The notes below the pieces were generated by a model, which was not told the DNA's origin, searched no databases, and saw only the letters and a program-made list of their open reading frames with translations. A stretch of DNA of 64,000 nucleotides from positions 82,360 through 146,359 of the forward strand of contig JAFRUI010000014.1 in NCBI GenBank assembly GCA_017438945.1, in the 5' to 3' direction. The stretch's first letter is position 1. Each line of letters starts with the position of its first letter. Position numbers and translations under genes: made by a program. The stretch comes from Bacteroidales bacterium (GTDB taxonomy: Bacteria > Bacteroidota > Bacteroidia > Bacteroidales > WCHB1-69). Positions 1 to 6,503 of this stretch are shown here, one piece after another.

Positions 1-1
1 C

Positions 2-928
2 GAAACTAGTACCCAACAGATTTTCAAACACATAGAGGCGTTACAGCCCGACATTCTCATTGTGGATTCCATCCAGACGATGCAGAGCGATCTGATTGAG
101 TCGGCGGCGGGTTCCATTTCCCAGCTGAAGGAGTGCGCGGCTGAGTTCCAGCACTTCGCCAAACGCACTGCTTGTCCCGTGTTCCTCATCGGTCACATTA
201 CGAAGGACGGCTCCCTCGCCGGTCCAAAACTGCTGGAGCACATCGTGGATACGGTGCTGCAGTTCGAAGGCGACCAGCACTATGGTTACCGTATGGTACG
301 CTGCATCAAGAACCGCTTCGGTTCCACCGCTGAGTTAGGTATTTTCGAGATGTTGCAGGACGGTCTTCGTGAGGTAACAAATCCATCGGAAATCCTTGTC
401 TCCCAGCATGATGAAGACTACAGCGGCAACGCCATCGCCTGCATTTTGGAGGGCAACCGACCGATGATGATCGAGACGCAGGCACTGGTGAGCACGGCGG
501 TCTATGGCACGCCGCAACGATCCGCCACGGGCTACGATGTCCGCCGTATGAACATGCTGTTGGCCGTGTTGGAGAAAAGGTGTCGTTTCAAGTTGGGGGC
601 CAAGGACGTTTTCCTCAATATCGCGGGCGGACTACGTGTGGAGGATCCTGCCATCAGCGTGGCTATCGTGGCTGCCATCTTGTCATCCGCCTTGGACATC
701 GCCCTCGATAACAAGACCTGCTTCGCGGGCGAGATGGGTCTGAGCGGCGAGGTGCGCCCCGTGACCCGCATCGCCCAGCGCATCGCCGAGGCCGACAAGC
801 TCGGTTTCACCCGCATGTTCGTCTCCAAATACAACCTCAAAGGCATCCGAACCTCCGACTATAACCTGCAAATTGTGCCGATTACGAAAGTGGAGGAGAT
901 GGCGCGGATGCTGTTCCAATCCTCCTAA
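2..928 (+). CDS. radA: DNA repair protein RadA (5' truncated by window edge)
   Basis: RadA/Sms is a RecA-like ATPase with a Lon-type C-terminal domain that helps process recombination intermediates in the cytoplasm. The frame is open from the first bases of the window, so the N-terminal zinc finger and Walker A motif lie outside it and 308 codons remain of about 455. The sequence shows the Walker B region (LIVDSIQTM), a GHITKDGSLAGPK segment and the RadA-specific KNRFG motif (in KNRFGSTAELG). A Lon protease-like domain follows, with the family segment FAGEMGLSGEVRPV. The internal GTG at 62 falls inside the Walker B strand and is not a real start. The stop at 926 touches the repeated leader downstream. 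The family assignment is certain. Confidence 0.97.
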   Translation, partial: ETSTQQIFKHIEALQPDILIVDSIQTMQSDLIESAAGSISQLKECAAEFQHFAKRTACPVFLIGHITKDGSLAGPKLLEHIVDTVLQFEGDQHYGYRMVRCIKNRFGSTAELGIFEMLQDGLREVTNPSEILVSQHDEDYSGNAIACILEGNRPMMIETQALVSTAVYGTPQRSATGYDVRRMNMLLAVLEKRCRFKLGAKDVFLNIAGGLRVEDPAISVAIVAAILSSALDIALDNKTCFAGEMGLSGEVRPVTRIAQRIAEADKLGFTRMFVSKYNLKGIRTSDYNLQIVPITKVEEMARMLFQSS

Positions 929-953
929 AAATTGTTAAAAATGCAAAAACCCC

Positions 954-984
954 TTGACAAAGGGGCGAAAATTCCGTATATTTG
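954..984 (+). promoter_or_regulatory. Bacteroidetes-type promoter in leader copy A
   Basis: TTG at 954-956 and TATATTTG at 977-984 are separated by 20 bp, matching the Bacteroidetes sigma-A consensus TTG-N19-22-TAnnTTTG. The TTG lies in a perfect hairpin (CCCCTT-gaca-AAGGGG, 950-965) that could also terminate radA or bind a regulator. The hairpin is degraded in copy B while both promoter boxes are intact. Confidence 0.8.
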
Positions 985-1009
985 CACTTTCAAACGAAAA
1001 CCGATTGCG

Positions 1010-1096
1010 ATGACGGATATCCAACCCATACCGGCCACCACAATTGCCCGCCTGCGGAGGTTGGGGAAGAACAACCTGAGCCTGTCTTGCGCCTGA
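1010..1096 (+). CDS. Conserved 28-codon leader ORF, copy A
   Basis: ATG at 1010 to TGA at 1094 encodes a basic 28-residue peptide beginning MTDIQPI, with a central RLRRLGKNN and ending LSLSCA. The counterpart in the second leader (6241-6327) has the same length. The copies differ at nine bases in seven codons. Five codon changes are silent, including first-position Leu and Arg changes (TTG/CTG, CTG/TTG, CGG/AGA), and two alter a residue (Pro8/Leu, Ser26/Phe). That pattern suggests selection on the peptide. The start lies about 25 bp after the -7 box, with no clear Shine-Dalgarno, as is common in Bacteroidetes. The role may be a leader peptide controlling the downstream genes or a free small protein. 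I recognise no family. Confidence 0.6.
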   Translation: MTDIQPIPATTIARLRRLGKNNLSLSCA

Positions 1097-1272
1097 CACT
1101 GGGCGCGTGAAAAGTTCAGTGCCGGTAGCGTTCCGACACCGAAGCGGGTGTGCGTTTCCGCCGCCCCGAACATCGCAAACCGCATCCCCGATGCCCTTCC
1201 CCTGTGCGATGCCGGAACCGCGAAATCCCCCCGCGCGTAACCACGGGAGAATTTTTTTTTAATATAACAGAG

Positions 1273-2106
1273 ATGAGGAATTTTTTATTTAAATTAGGAC
1301 TTTTATCGTTATTCGTTCTTTCTATTAGTGTTTTTTTTGCAGGATGTGAAAAAGACAATTCTACTAATTCCCTTAAATTGGATATTCCTATAGCAAACCC
1401 TTATGAATTAATTGGTGTCATTCATAATGATGCTATGGAGATTATTTACAATGAAACACAGAAAGGTATTTTGATGTATTTGTATGATTTTGCCACCGAC
1501 TATGTTGGTAATCGAATCCCAGAACTTGATACCATTTTTAACAAAATGGGAACAAACCAATATTTAGCTATTTCAGACGAATTTTTTATCCGAAATTATG
1601 AGAATTATTGTCTTTCGAATGCTGTCGTTAGTTTTGAAGAAGACATTTTTGAGCCCTTACAATTAACAAGGACGCAGCAATCCACATTACAAGACTTATT
1701 TAACGCTATTGAATATGCAACACATTCTGAAGAAATTGAGATATCGATTTTAAAAAAGGAAGCCCTTATTCTTAGCAATAATGATATTTCAGAATACGAT
1801 AAAGTGTTGTTATTGGGAACAATATCTGTTTTGAAGCACAGTTATTTGTTCACGACAAATAAATTATTATCAACAAAAGACACACCTTCTTGGTTGCAAC
1901 AAGTAAAGAAGGTTCTTAAGGCTGATGGTTTGGGTTTTTTATTAGGGTGCGCAGCTTCTTTGTTAAACGGTTCTGCGGCAGCCGGGATGACCTTTGGTCC
2001 TCAGGGATTTGTTATGACTGTTGCTGCCAGTGGTGCTAAATATGCAGTGGTGACATCAGGTAGTACAGTGGTCAATATTCTTGTGGACTCAAAAAACATA
2101 GAATAA
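1273..2106 (+). CDS. Lipoprotein with hydrophobic Gly/Ala-rich C-terminus (module A)
   Basis: The start at 1273 is chosen because it gives a lipoprotein signal peptide with lipobox FFAGC (Cys about residue 24). Earlier in-frame codons would run through the leader repeat. The mature protein (277 aa precursor) has a mostly helical, acidic middle. From about residue 216 comes a hydrophobic segment rich in Gly, Ala and Ser (GLGFLLGCAASLLNG, then a GFVMTVAASG stretch), resembling membrane-inserting bacteriocin-like or channel-forming segments. The codons are AT-rich, unlike radA and the leader. The next gene overlaps the stop by one base, so the two are translationally coupled. I recognise no family. 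A lipoprotein toxin paired with an immunity protein is a hypothesis based only on architecture. Confidence 0.8.
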   Translation: MRNFLFKLGLLSLFVLSISVFFAGCEKDNSTNSLKLDIPIANPYELIGVIHNDAMEIIYNETQKGILMYLYDFATDYVGNRIPELDTIFNKMGTNQYLAISDEFFIRNYENYCLSNAVVSFEEDIFEPLQLTRTQQSTLQDLFNAIEYATHSEEIEISILKKEALILSNNDISEYDKVLLLGTISVLKHSYLFTTNKLLSTKDTPSWLQQVKKVLKADGLGFLLGCAASLLNGSAAAGMTFGPQGFVMTVAASGAKYAVVTSGSTVVNILVDSKNIE

Positions 2107-2405
2107 TGGTACTTCATTTGATTTTAGTTTTCTTTTATGTTGCACTGTTTCCTGCTATCTATGTGATGGAACGCGAGGCATGGTATCAAAATGATTTTGA
2201 TATTAACCGCTTTGTCAAATCAAAAAAACATCAAATTGCTTCATGGCTTATGCCTGTGTCTTTAGTCTTGGGATATTGGGTGTTCTATTTGTTGTTTTCT
2301 ATTCTTCCTGTCTCAAGAAGTACAATATGGGCAGGAATAGCAACTTTTCTTGTACATCTGATTTTCCTTGCTCTCATATATCTGAAAAGAAAGGATATTT
2401 CATAA
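2106..2405 (+). CDS. Small three-helix membrane protein (module A)
   Basis: This 99-aa protein starts at an ATG sharing its A with the TAA of the preceding lipoprotein. Three hydrophobic segments are visible, at about residues 3-20, 46-67 and 74-92, with the charged part REAWYQNDFDINRF between the first two and the tail KRKDIS. It has no signal peptide beyond the first helix, so it should lie in the inner membrane. Its place after a lipoprotein with a hydrophobic C-terminus mirrors the second module at 6.5-7.4 kb, where a two-helix protein occupies the same position. The function is unknown; an immunity or accessory protein for the lipoprotein is inferred from gene order. AT-rich composition suggests it moved together with its partner. 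Confidence 0.75.
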   Translation: MVLHLILVFFYVALFPAIYVMEREAWYQNDFDINRFVKSKKHQIASWLMPVSLVLGYWVFYLLFSILPVSRSTIWAGIATFLVHLIFLALIYLKRKDIS

Positions 2406-2552
2406 TCACACTATTGGCTCGAAATTTTTGTATGGCCTTTCAATTTCAGGTTGGGCCTACTACTTAAATTATAGGCAGTTTGTTTAGTTATGAACCTTAT
2501 TTGACCAGCAAAAGTCGGGAGTGTGAAATGTTGAAGTTTGCGATAACATTTA

Positions 2553-2577
2553 AAGCCCGTTCGAACGGGCTTTTTTA
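2553..2577 (+). terminator. Rho-independent terminator after module A
   Basis: A perfect stem AGCCCGTTC/GAACGGGCT is followed by a run of six T. It ends the lipoprotein/membrane-protein transcript and lies just before the next promoter. Confidence 0.85.
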
Positions 2578-2578
2578 T

Positions 2579-2586
2579 TATTTTTG
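2579..2586 (+). promoter_or_regulatory. -7 box (TATTTTTG) for rseC
   Basis: TATTTTTG matches TAnnTTTG and lies about 105 bp before the rseC start, directly after the terminator. The 285-bp gap 2406-2690 otherwise shows nothing recognisable. Confidence 0.5.
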
Positions 2587-2690
2587 CCAGCGATTCCTTA
2601 GACAACCCATTTCTTCCTGACATGGGGCGGAAGACGGGTAGTTGAGGGGCAAAAAATTGGTGGCGGGGAGTCCCGATAAAAGAAGAAATT

Positions 2691-3128
2691 ATGAACAACG
2701 AAGAAAACAACATCTGCCGCGAAGGCATCGTCCGAGCCGTCAATGGCGACGACATCAGCGTGGAAATCATCGTGAGCTCCGCATGCAGCGGCTGCCACGC
2801 CAAAAGCATCTGCATCCCCTCCGATCGCCGGCAGGAGATCATCACCGCGAAAAATACCCGACAAGAGGAGTACCAAATAGGGGAGACCGTGGAGCTGCTG
2901 TTGGAAACCTCGGCAGGCAACAAGGCGGTGATATTGGCCTATGTGCTGCCACTTGTTGTATTGCTTGTGTTGCTCTTCAGCTGTTACGCACTCACCCACA
3001 AGGAGTTGTTGAGTGTCGGAATCGGGGTGTTAGGCGTGGTGCTCTATTACCTTGTCCTGAAGTCCGCCGGAAAGTCCGTGGAGAAGGGAATTACTTTTGG
3101 AATTCGAAAGAAAAAACTTGTTAATTAG
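2691..3128 (+). CDS. rseC: RseC/MucC family membrane protein
   Basis: RseC/MucC family proteins (SoxR-reducing system) are small inner-membrane proteins tied to Rnf-type electron transport. The 145-aa product has an N-terminal cytoplasmic part with the Cys cluster SACSGCHAKSIC (residues about 30-41). Two transmembrane helices follow (about 80-100 and 106-124), then a basic tail. The start is supported by a purine-rich AAAGAAGAA just upstream. In many Bacteroidales this gene heads the rnfBCDGEA operon, but here it stands alone between a terminator and the PepSY-like genes. The assignment rests on length, the Cys motif and the helix pair. Confidence 0.85.
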   Translation: MNNEENNICREGIVRAVNGDDISVEIIVSSACSGCHAKSICIPSDRRQEIITAKNTRQEEYQIGETVELLLETSAGNKAVILAYVLPLVVLLVLLFSCYALTHKELLSVGIGVLGVVLYYLVLKSAGKSVEKGITFGIRKKKLVN

Positions 3129-3213
3129 TAGTTAAAGTTTAAACTATTCACTACTTCAAAAGTCACATACGTCGCGTCAGAAAATTAACTTAATGTTTGC
3201 ATATAAAAAAAGT

Positions 3214-3221
3214 TATTTTTG
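3214..3221 (+). promoter_or_regulatory. -7 box (TATTTTTG) for the first PepSY-like gene
   Basis: TATTTTTG followed by GCGC lies about 84 bp before the start at 3305. A TTTG at 3196-3199 is too close (14 bp) to be a good -33 element. Confidence 0.5.
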
Positions 3222-3304
3222 CGCTTTCAAAAAAAGTCATGTTCGGGTCAAAGAGTTCTGCCCGCAGCAAGGCGATTTTAGTTTAGAACTCACATTGTAA
3301 AAAA

Positions 3305-3721
3305 ATGAAGAAACTATTTGTTTTATTATTGGGATTAATGACGCTCAATGTGTTTGCGGCCAACGACAGACCTGTCACGTTCCAGCAACTGCCTCAGAAA
3401 GCACAGCAGTTCATCAATACGCATTTCAGCGGTGTTGAGTTTCTTTCCGCCACGGTGGATGACGACTACGAAGTCTATCTTGGCAATGGCACGAAAGTGG
3501 AATTCACCCTTCAAGGTGATTGGAAAGAGGTGAAATGCCCCGGTTCCGCTGTTCCCGCCGCCATCATTCCTGCTGCTATCACCAAGTATGTGAAAGCCCA
3601 ATTCCCCAACACCACCATTGTCAAAATCGACAAAAAATACGGTGGTTACGATGTTGAATTGAACACCGACATGGAGCTAAAATTTGACAAAAACGGCAGA
3701 TTCCTTTCATACGACGACTAA
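3305..3721 (+). CDS. PepSY-like secreted protein 1
   Basis: This 138-aa protein has a type I signal peptide (cleavage after VFA, about residue 19) and two PepSY-like/DUF2874 half repeats. These families bind ligands in the periplasm, and the substrate here is unknown. Visible family features are LPQKAQQFINTHF, a GTKVEFTLQGDW strand turn, a second half with YVKAQFPN, and the closing DKNGRFLSYDD. It is the first of three tandem paralogues (3.3-4.8 kb). It lacks a lipobox, so it should be soluble in the periplasm, whereas the next two are lipoproteins. Confidence 0.85.
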   Translation: MKKLFVLLLGLMTLNVFAANDRPVTFQQLPQKAQQFINTHFSGVEFLSATVDDDYEVYLGNGTKVEFTLQGDWKEVKCPGSAVPAAIIPAAITKYVKAQFPNTTIVKIDKKYGGYDVELNTDMELKFDKNGRFLSYDD

Positions 3722-3726
3722 GAAAT

Positions 3727-3778
3727 AAGGCAATAGGCAATAGGCAACAGGCAATAGGCAACAGGCAACAGGCAACAG
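3727..3778. repeat. Heptad tandem repeat (taggcaa/caggcaa)
   Basis: Seven consecutive 7-bp units of the form (t/c/a)aggcaa run from 3727 to 3775, followed by a partial unit. The array lies between two PepSY-like genes. The same family reappears inverted at 8938-8954. Confidence 0.9.
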
Positions 3779-3842
3779 TGAATGGTCTATGTCAAAGTTT
3801 GTCTAGAGTGAATCATTCAGATTAATATTAATATTCTTAACA

Positions 3843-4262
3843 ATGAAAAAATACCTTTTAGTATTGATGAGTTTTATCGCCATGAGCGCGTTTGTGTCAT
3901 GTGACCGGGTCGTGTCTCCCGACAAACTGCCTGCACAAGCCAAACAATTCATCGCCGCCCATTTCAACGGAGTGGATGTGCTCTCTGTTCGGAAGGATGG
4001 TTTCCAGTATGATGCAGTATTGTTTGACGGCACAGAATTGGAATTCACTCACGGAGGCCAGTGGATTAAGGTTGATTGTGGCTTGAACCCGCTGCCCGAA
4101 GGAATCCTTCCTGCCAACACCGCCAAATATCTTGCTTCCAGGTTCCCTATGAATTTCGCCACCCATGTCAAGTATGAGCACAAGCGTTATGAGGTGGAGT
4201 TGAACAATGAACTTGACCTGGTTTTCGACAAAAACGGCAACTTCATGGGTGCTGACGATTAA
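3843..4262 (+). CDS. PepSY-like lipoprotein 2
   Basis: This 139-aa lipoprotein has lipobox AFVSC (Cys20) followed directly by DR, an acidic +2 residue. It then shows the same two-part PepSY-like fold as its neighbours: LPAQAKQFIAAHF, GTELEFTHGGQW, a second half with YLASRFP, and the end DKNGNFMGADD. It is a tandem paralogue of the genes at 3305 and 4329. Anchoring rather than free secretion separates it from the first copy. No partner such as a histidine kinase or haem protein lies next to it, so the ligand cannot be guessed. Confidence 0.85.
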   Translation: MKKYLLVLMSFIAMSAFVSCDRVVSPDKLPAQAKQFIAAHFNGVDVLSVRKDGFQYDAVLFDGTELEFTHGGQWIKVDCGLNPLPEGILPANTAKYLASRFPMNFATHVKYEHKRYEVELNNELDLVFDKNGNFMGADD

Positions 4263-4328
4263 TCCGGGTGTATGTAGAACAATATATATATCTAATTCAC
4301 AGTATATTAGCTAAATAAATCTAGAGCA

Positions 4329-4757
4329 ATGAAAAAGTTATTTTTGATTTTAGTAAGCGTTGTTGCTATGACCGCTTTCATGTCTTGTGACGACAAACCT
4401 GTTACCGCCGACAAACTGCCGGCTAAGGCAAAAACCTTCCTCAACACCTATTTCCCGGGAATTGACATTTTGTCTGTCATCAAAGACGACGATAGTTACG
4501 ATGTGGATCTGGTGGATGGTACGGATGTGGATTTTAAACTTAACGGCGAATGGAAGAAAGTGGATTGCGAGGGCAGACCGGTGCCTACGGGCTTTTATCC
4601 TACGAACATCGACAGCTACGTGACCGCCAATTATCCATTGGCATACATTGATGATATTGAGTTTGAACATAACCGTTATAAAGTTGGGCTTAACATTCCG
4701 CTTGATGTTGACTTGGTTTTCGACAAGAACGGCAACTTCATCGGAATTGATGATTAA
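4329..4757 (+). CDS. PepSY-like lipoprotein 3
   Basis: This 142-aa lipoprotein has lipobox AFMSC with Asp at +2 and the PepSY-like/DUF2874 pattern (LPAKAKTFLNTYFPG, GTDVDFKLNGEW, YVTANYPLAYID, ending DKNGNFIGIDD). It is the third tandem member and closest to copy 2. The mature chain is very acidic, with DDD, DD and repeated D-V-D motifs, which would suit cation or basic-peptide binding. A terminator follows at 4765. Confidence 0.85.
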   Translation: MKKLFLILVSVVAMTAFMSCDDKPVTADKLPAKAKTFLNTYFPGIDILSVIKDDDSYDVDLVDGTDVDFKLNGEWKKVDCEGRPVPTGFYPTNIDSYVTANYPLAYIDDIEFEHNRYKVGLNIPLDVDLVFDKNGNFIGIDD

Positions 4758-4764
4758 TTCTTAT

Positions 4765-4793
4765 AAAGACTCGCGATTGCGGGTCTTTTTTTA
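4765..4793 (+). terminator. Terminator after the PepSY-like cluster
   Basis: An imperfect stem AAGACTCGC/GCGGGTCTT with loop GATT is followed by seven T. Confidence 0.8.
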
Positions 4794-4808
4794 TATTCGG
4801 ATTTTGTG

Positions 4809-4816
4809 TACCTTTG
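4809..4816 (+). promoter_or_regulatory. -7 box (TACCTTTG) for the M64 peptidase
   Basis: TACCTTTG lies 26 bp before the ATG at 4842, immediately after the preceding terminator. Confidence 0.65.
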
Positions 4817-4841
4817 CCGTCTGAAAAATATATTTATAAAC

Positions 4842-6128
4842 ATGAGGAAGAATATTATTGCACTCCTGGTTTTGATTATGTTCGGCATCACGTATGCCCA
4901 TGCCCAGCATTTCAACGACTATTTTGTTGACAAGACATTGCGAATCAATTATCTGCACATTGGAAACAAAAATGTGGAGCAGTTGCAGATTGACCATTTC
5001 ACGCTGGTGAACCATTGGAACGGCACTCGTTCGCAGCTGGTGGAGCCCTACCACTACGGGGACATCCTCATCGAGGTGCTGGACAATGCCTCACAGAAGT
5101 TGATATATAGTCGAAGTTACTCCTGTCTCTTCACGGAGTACCGCACCACGGAGCGCGGCGAGACGGAAATCGCCCGTATGGAGGAGTGCGTCAACATGCC
5201 GATGCCGAAAAATCCGGTGCGCGTGCGCCTCACCTCCTTCGACCGTTATCGTAAGCCCACTGTCTTGAAAGACACGGTGTTGGATCCAGCCAATCTTCCG
5301 GTGCAGAATGCCAAGAAGGAGTATGCCGTCATGAACCTGCACAAGGGTAATTCGCCCAAAAAGGCCATCGACATTCTCTTTATCCCCGATGGTTACGCCA
5401 AAAGTGACGCGAAAACGCTTCGGTACGATATGAAACGTTTCGCCAAATACGTGATGAAGTGTACGCCATATAAGGAAAATCGCCGTCACGTGAACATCCG
5501 CGCCATCAAGGGCTTTTCGGAGCAGTCAGGCATCACACAACCGCAGAACAACTTCTATGTCAACACGTTGCTGAACTGCACCTATAACGCTATCGACCTT
5601 GATCGTTACCTGATGTGCATGGGCGTTTGGAACCTGCACGAGGTGGCCGATGATGCACCCTACGACGCTATCATTATTATCTGCAACAGCGAGAAATACG
5701 GCGGCGGCGGCATCTACAATTTCTACTGCACTGTCTATAACCACGGTGAATATCCTGATTATGTGGTGGTTCACGAGATGGGACACCTCATCGGAGGCCT
5801 TGCGGACGAGTACTACACCTCCGAGGTCTCTGTGCAGGACTTCTATCCGGCGGGGGTGGAGCCCACCGAGCCCAACCTGACCACTTTGGTGGATTTCGAT
5901 TCTAAATGGAAGGACAAAGTGGAAAGCGGCACGCCGGTTCCCACGCCGCCCGTGAGCAAAGGTCATCCCGACTACGACCGCGTGGGCGTGTATGAGGGCG
6001 GCGGTTACGTGGCCAAGGGTGTGTATCGTCCTTCGCTTCATTGTACCATGAACAGCATCATTTATAACGATTTCTGCCCGGTGTGCAGGGAGACGTTGGA
6101 AAAAGTGATTGAATATTACAGCCGGTAG
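4842..6128 (+). CDS. M64 family zinc metallopeptidase (IgA peptidase-like)
   Basis: Family M64 peptidases are secreted zinc enzymes common in gut Bacteroidetes; the founding member cleaves IgA. The start at 4842 gives a clean signal peptide (cleavage after AHAQ, about residue 22); an upstream start would add non-signal sequence. The 428-aa protein has an N-terminal beta-rich M64_N-type domain (to about residue 170) and a catalytic domain with HEMGH at 311-315 followed by GGLADEYY. H311, E312 and H315 fit a zincin active site. No C-terminal sorting domain is seen, so it probably stays in the periplasm or leaves by another route. The substrate is unknown. Confidence 0.9.
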   Translation: MRKNIIALLVLIMFGITYAHAQHFNDYFVDKTLRINYLHIGNKNVEQLQIDHFTLVNHWNGTRSQLVEPYHYGDILIEVLDNASQKLIYSRSYSCLFTEYRTTERGETEIARMEECVNMPMPKNPVRVRLTSFDRYRKPTVLKDTVLDPANLPVQNAKKEYAVMNLHKGNSPKKAIDILFIPDGYAKSDAKTLRYDMKRFAKYVMKCTPYKENRRHVNIRAIKGFSEQSGITQPQNNFYVNTLLNCTYNAIDLDRYLMCMGVWNLHEVADDAPYDAIIIICNSEKYGGGGIYNFYCTVYNHGEYPDYVVVHEMGHLIGGLADEYYTSEVSVQDFYPAGVEPTEPNLTTLVDFDSKWKDKVESGTPVPTPPVSKGHPDYDRVGVYEGGGYVAKGVYRPSLHCTMNSIIYNDFCPVCRETLEKVIEYYSR

Positions 6129-6184
6129 GAATGCGGCAGATTTTGCCACAAAGTCCTAAAAAATGTTAAAAACGCGGAAACCCC

Positions 6185-6215
6185 TTGGCACGGGGGCGCA
6201 AATTCCGTATATTTG
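6185..6215 (+). promoter_or_regulatory. Bacteroidetes-type promoter in leader copy B
   Basis: TTG at 6185-6187, 20-bp spacer and TATATTTG at 6208-6215, the same geometry as copy A. The flanking hairpin seen in copy A is not intact, so the promoter but not the hairpin is conserved. Confidence 0.8.
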
Positions 6216-6240
6216 CACTTTCAAACGCAAACCGATTGCG

Positions 6241-6327
6241 ATGACTGATATCCAACCCATACTAGCCACCACAATTGCCCGCCTCAGAAGGCTGGGGAAG
6301 AACAACTTGAGCCTGTTTTGCGCCTGA
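6241..6327 (+). CDS. Conserved 28-codon leader ORF, copy B
   Basis: ATG at 6241 to TGA at 6325 is the counterpart of the ORF at 1010-1096. The peptide starts MTDIQPI, keeps RLRRLGKNN and ends LSLFCA. Five of the seven changed codons are silent. It is followed by a GCGCC/GGCGC stem that overlaps its stop codon, an arrangement that could couple translation of the small ORF to folding of the downstream leader. This control is inferred; no known attenuator is recognised. Confidence 0.6.
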   Translation: MTDIQPILATTIARLRRLGKNNLSLFCA

Positions 6328-6503
6328 CACCGGGCGCGTGAAAAGTTCAGTGCCGGTAGCGTTCCGACACCGAAGCGGGCGTGCGTTTCCGTCGCCCCGA
6401 ACATTGCAAACCGCATCTCCGATGCCCATTCCCTGTGCGATGCCGGAACCGCGAAATCCTCCCGCGCGTAATCACGGGAGGGAGACTTTAAAAATTTTTT
6501 ATT

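Larger units (their letters stand above)
923..1249 (+). repeat. 327-bp leader repeat, copy A
   Basis: This intergenic stretch is repeated at 6154-6480 without gaps and with about 27 differences (about 92% identity, counted by eye). It is GC-rich, unlike the AT-rich genes that follow. It holds a promoter (TTG 954-956, 20 bp, TATATTTG 977-984), a 28-codon ORF (1010-1096) and several short inverted repeats shared by both copies: GCGCC/GGCGC around 1089-1107, CGGT/ACCG near 1125, GCATC/GATGC near 1185, and a CCCG/CGGG stem at the right end. Each copy sits directly in front of a lipoprotein plus small membrane protein pair. The first few bases overlap the radA stop and may match by chance. I do not recognise it as a named RNA family. 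Confidence 0.93.
6154..6480 (+). repeat. 327-bp leader repeat, copy B
   Basis: This is a gapless match to 923-1249. The promoter boxes (TTG 6185-6187, TATATTTG 6208-6215), the 28-codon ORF (6241-6327) and the short stems are preserved at identical offsets. At the right end CCTCCCG (6458-6464) pairs perfectly with CGGGAGG across a 10-nt loop; copy A has one mismatch here. The copy begins 26 bp after the peptidase stop and ends 24 bp before the second lipoprotein. It fills the 375-bp gap between these genes. Confidence 0.93.

Noticed and set aside
950-965. Classical Rho-independent terminator for radA
   Set aside because: The CCCCTT/AAGGGG hairpin lacks a T run and overlaps the -33 region of the leader promoter; in copy B it is degraded.
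925-1185. Reverse-strand ORF across leader copy A, with a similar one in copy B
   Set aside because: It is open in both copies because the DNA is repeated, but about 14 of 86 residues change between copies with no bias to silent changes, unlike the 28-codon plus-strand ORF. It also runs against the promoter.
1150-1272. Longer N-terminus for the module A lipoprotein
   Set aside because: The extension lies in the leader repeat, is basic and Pro-rich, and would bury the lipoprotein signal peptide that begins at 1273.
2411-2923. Minus-strand ORF of 170 codons between module A and rseC
   Set aside because: It overlaps rseC antisense, crosses a terminator and has no recognisable family or signal.
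3727-3778. CRISPR array
   Set aside because: The units are 7 bp with no spacers and no cas genes are in the window.
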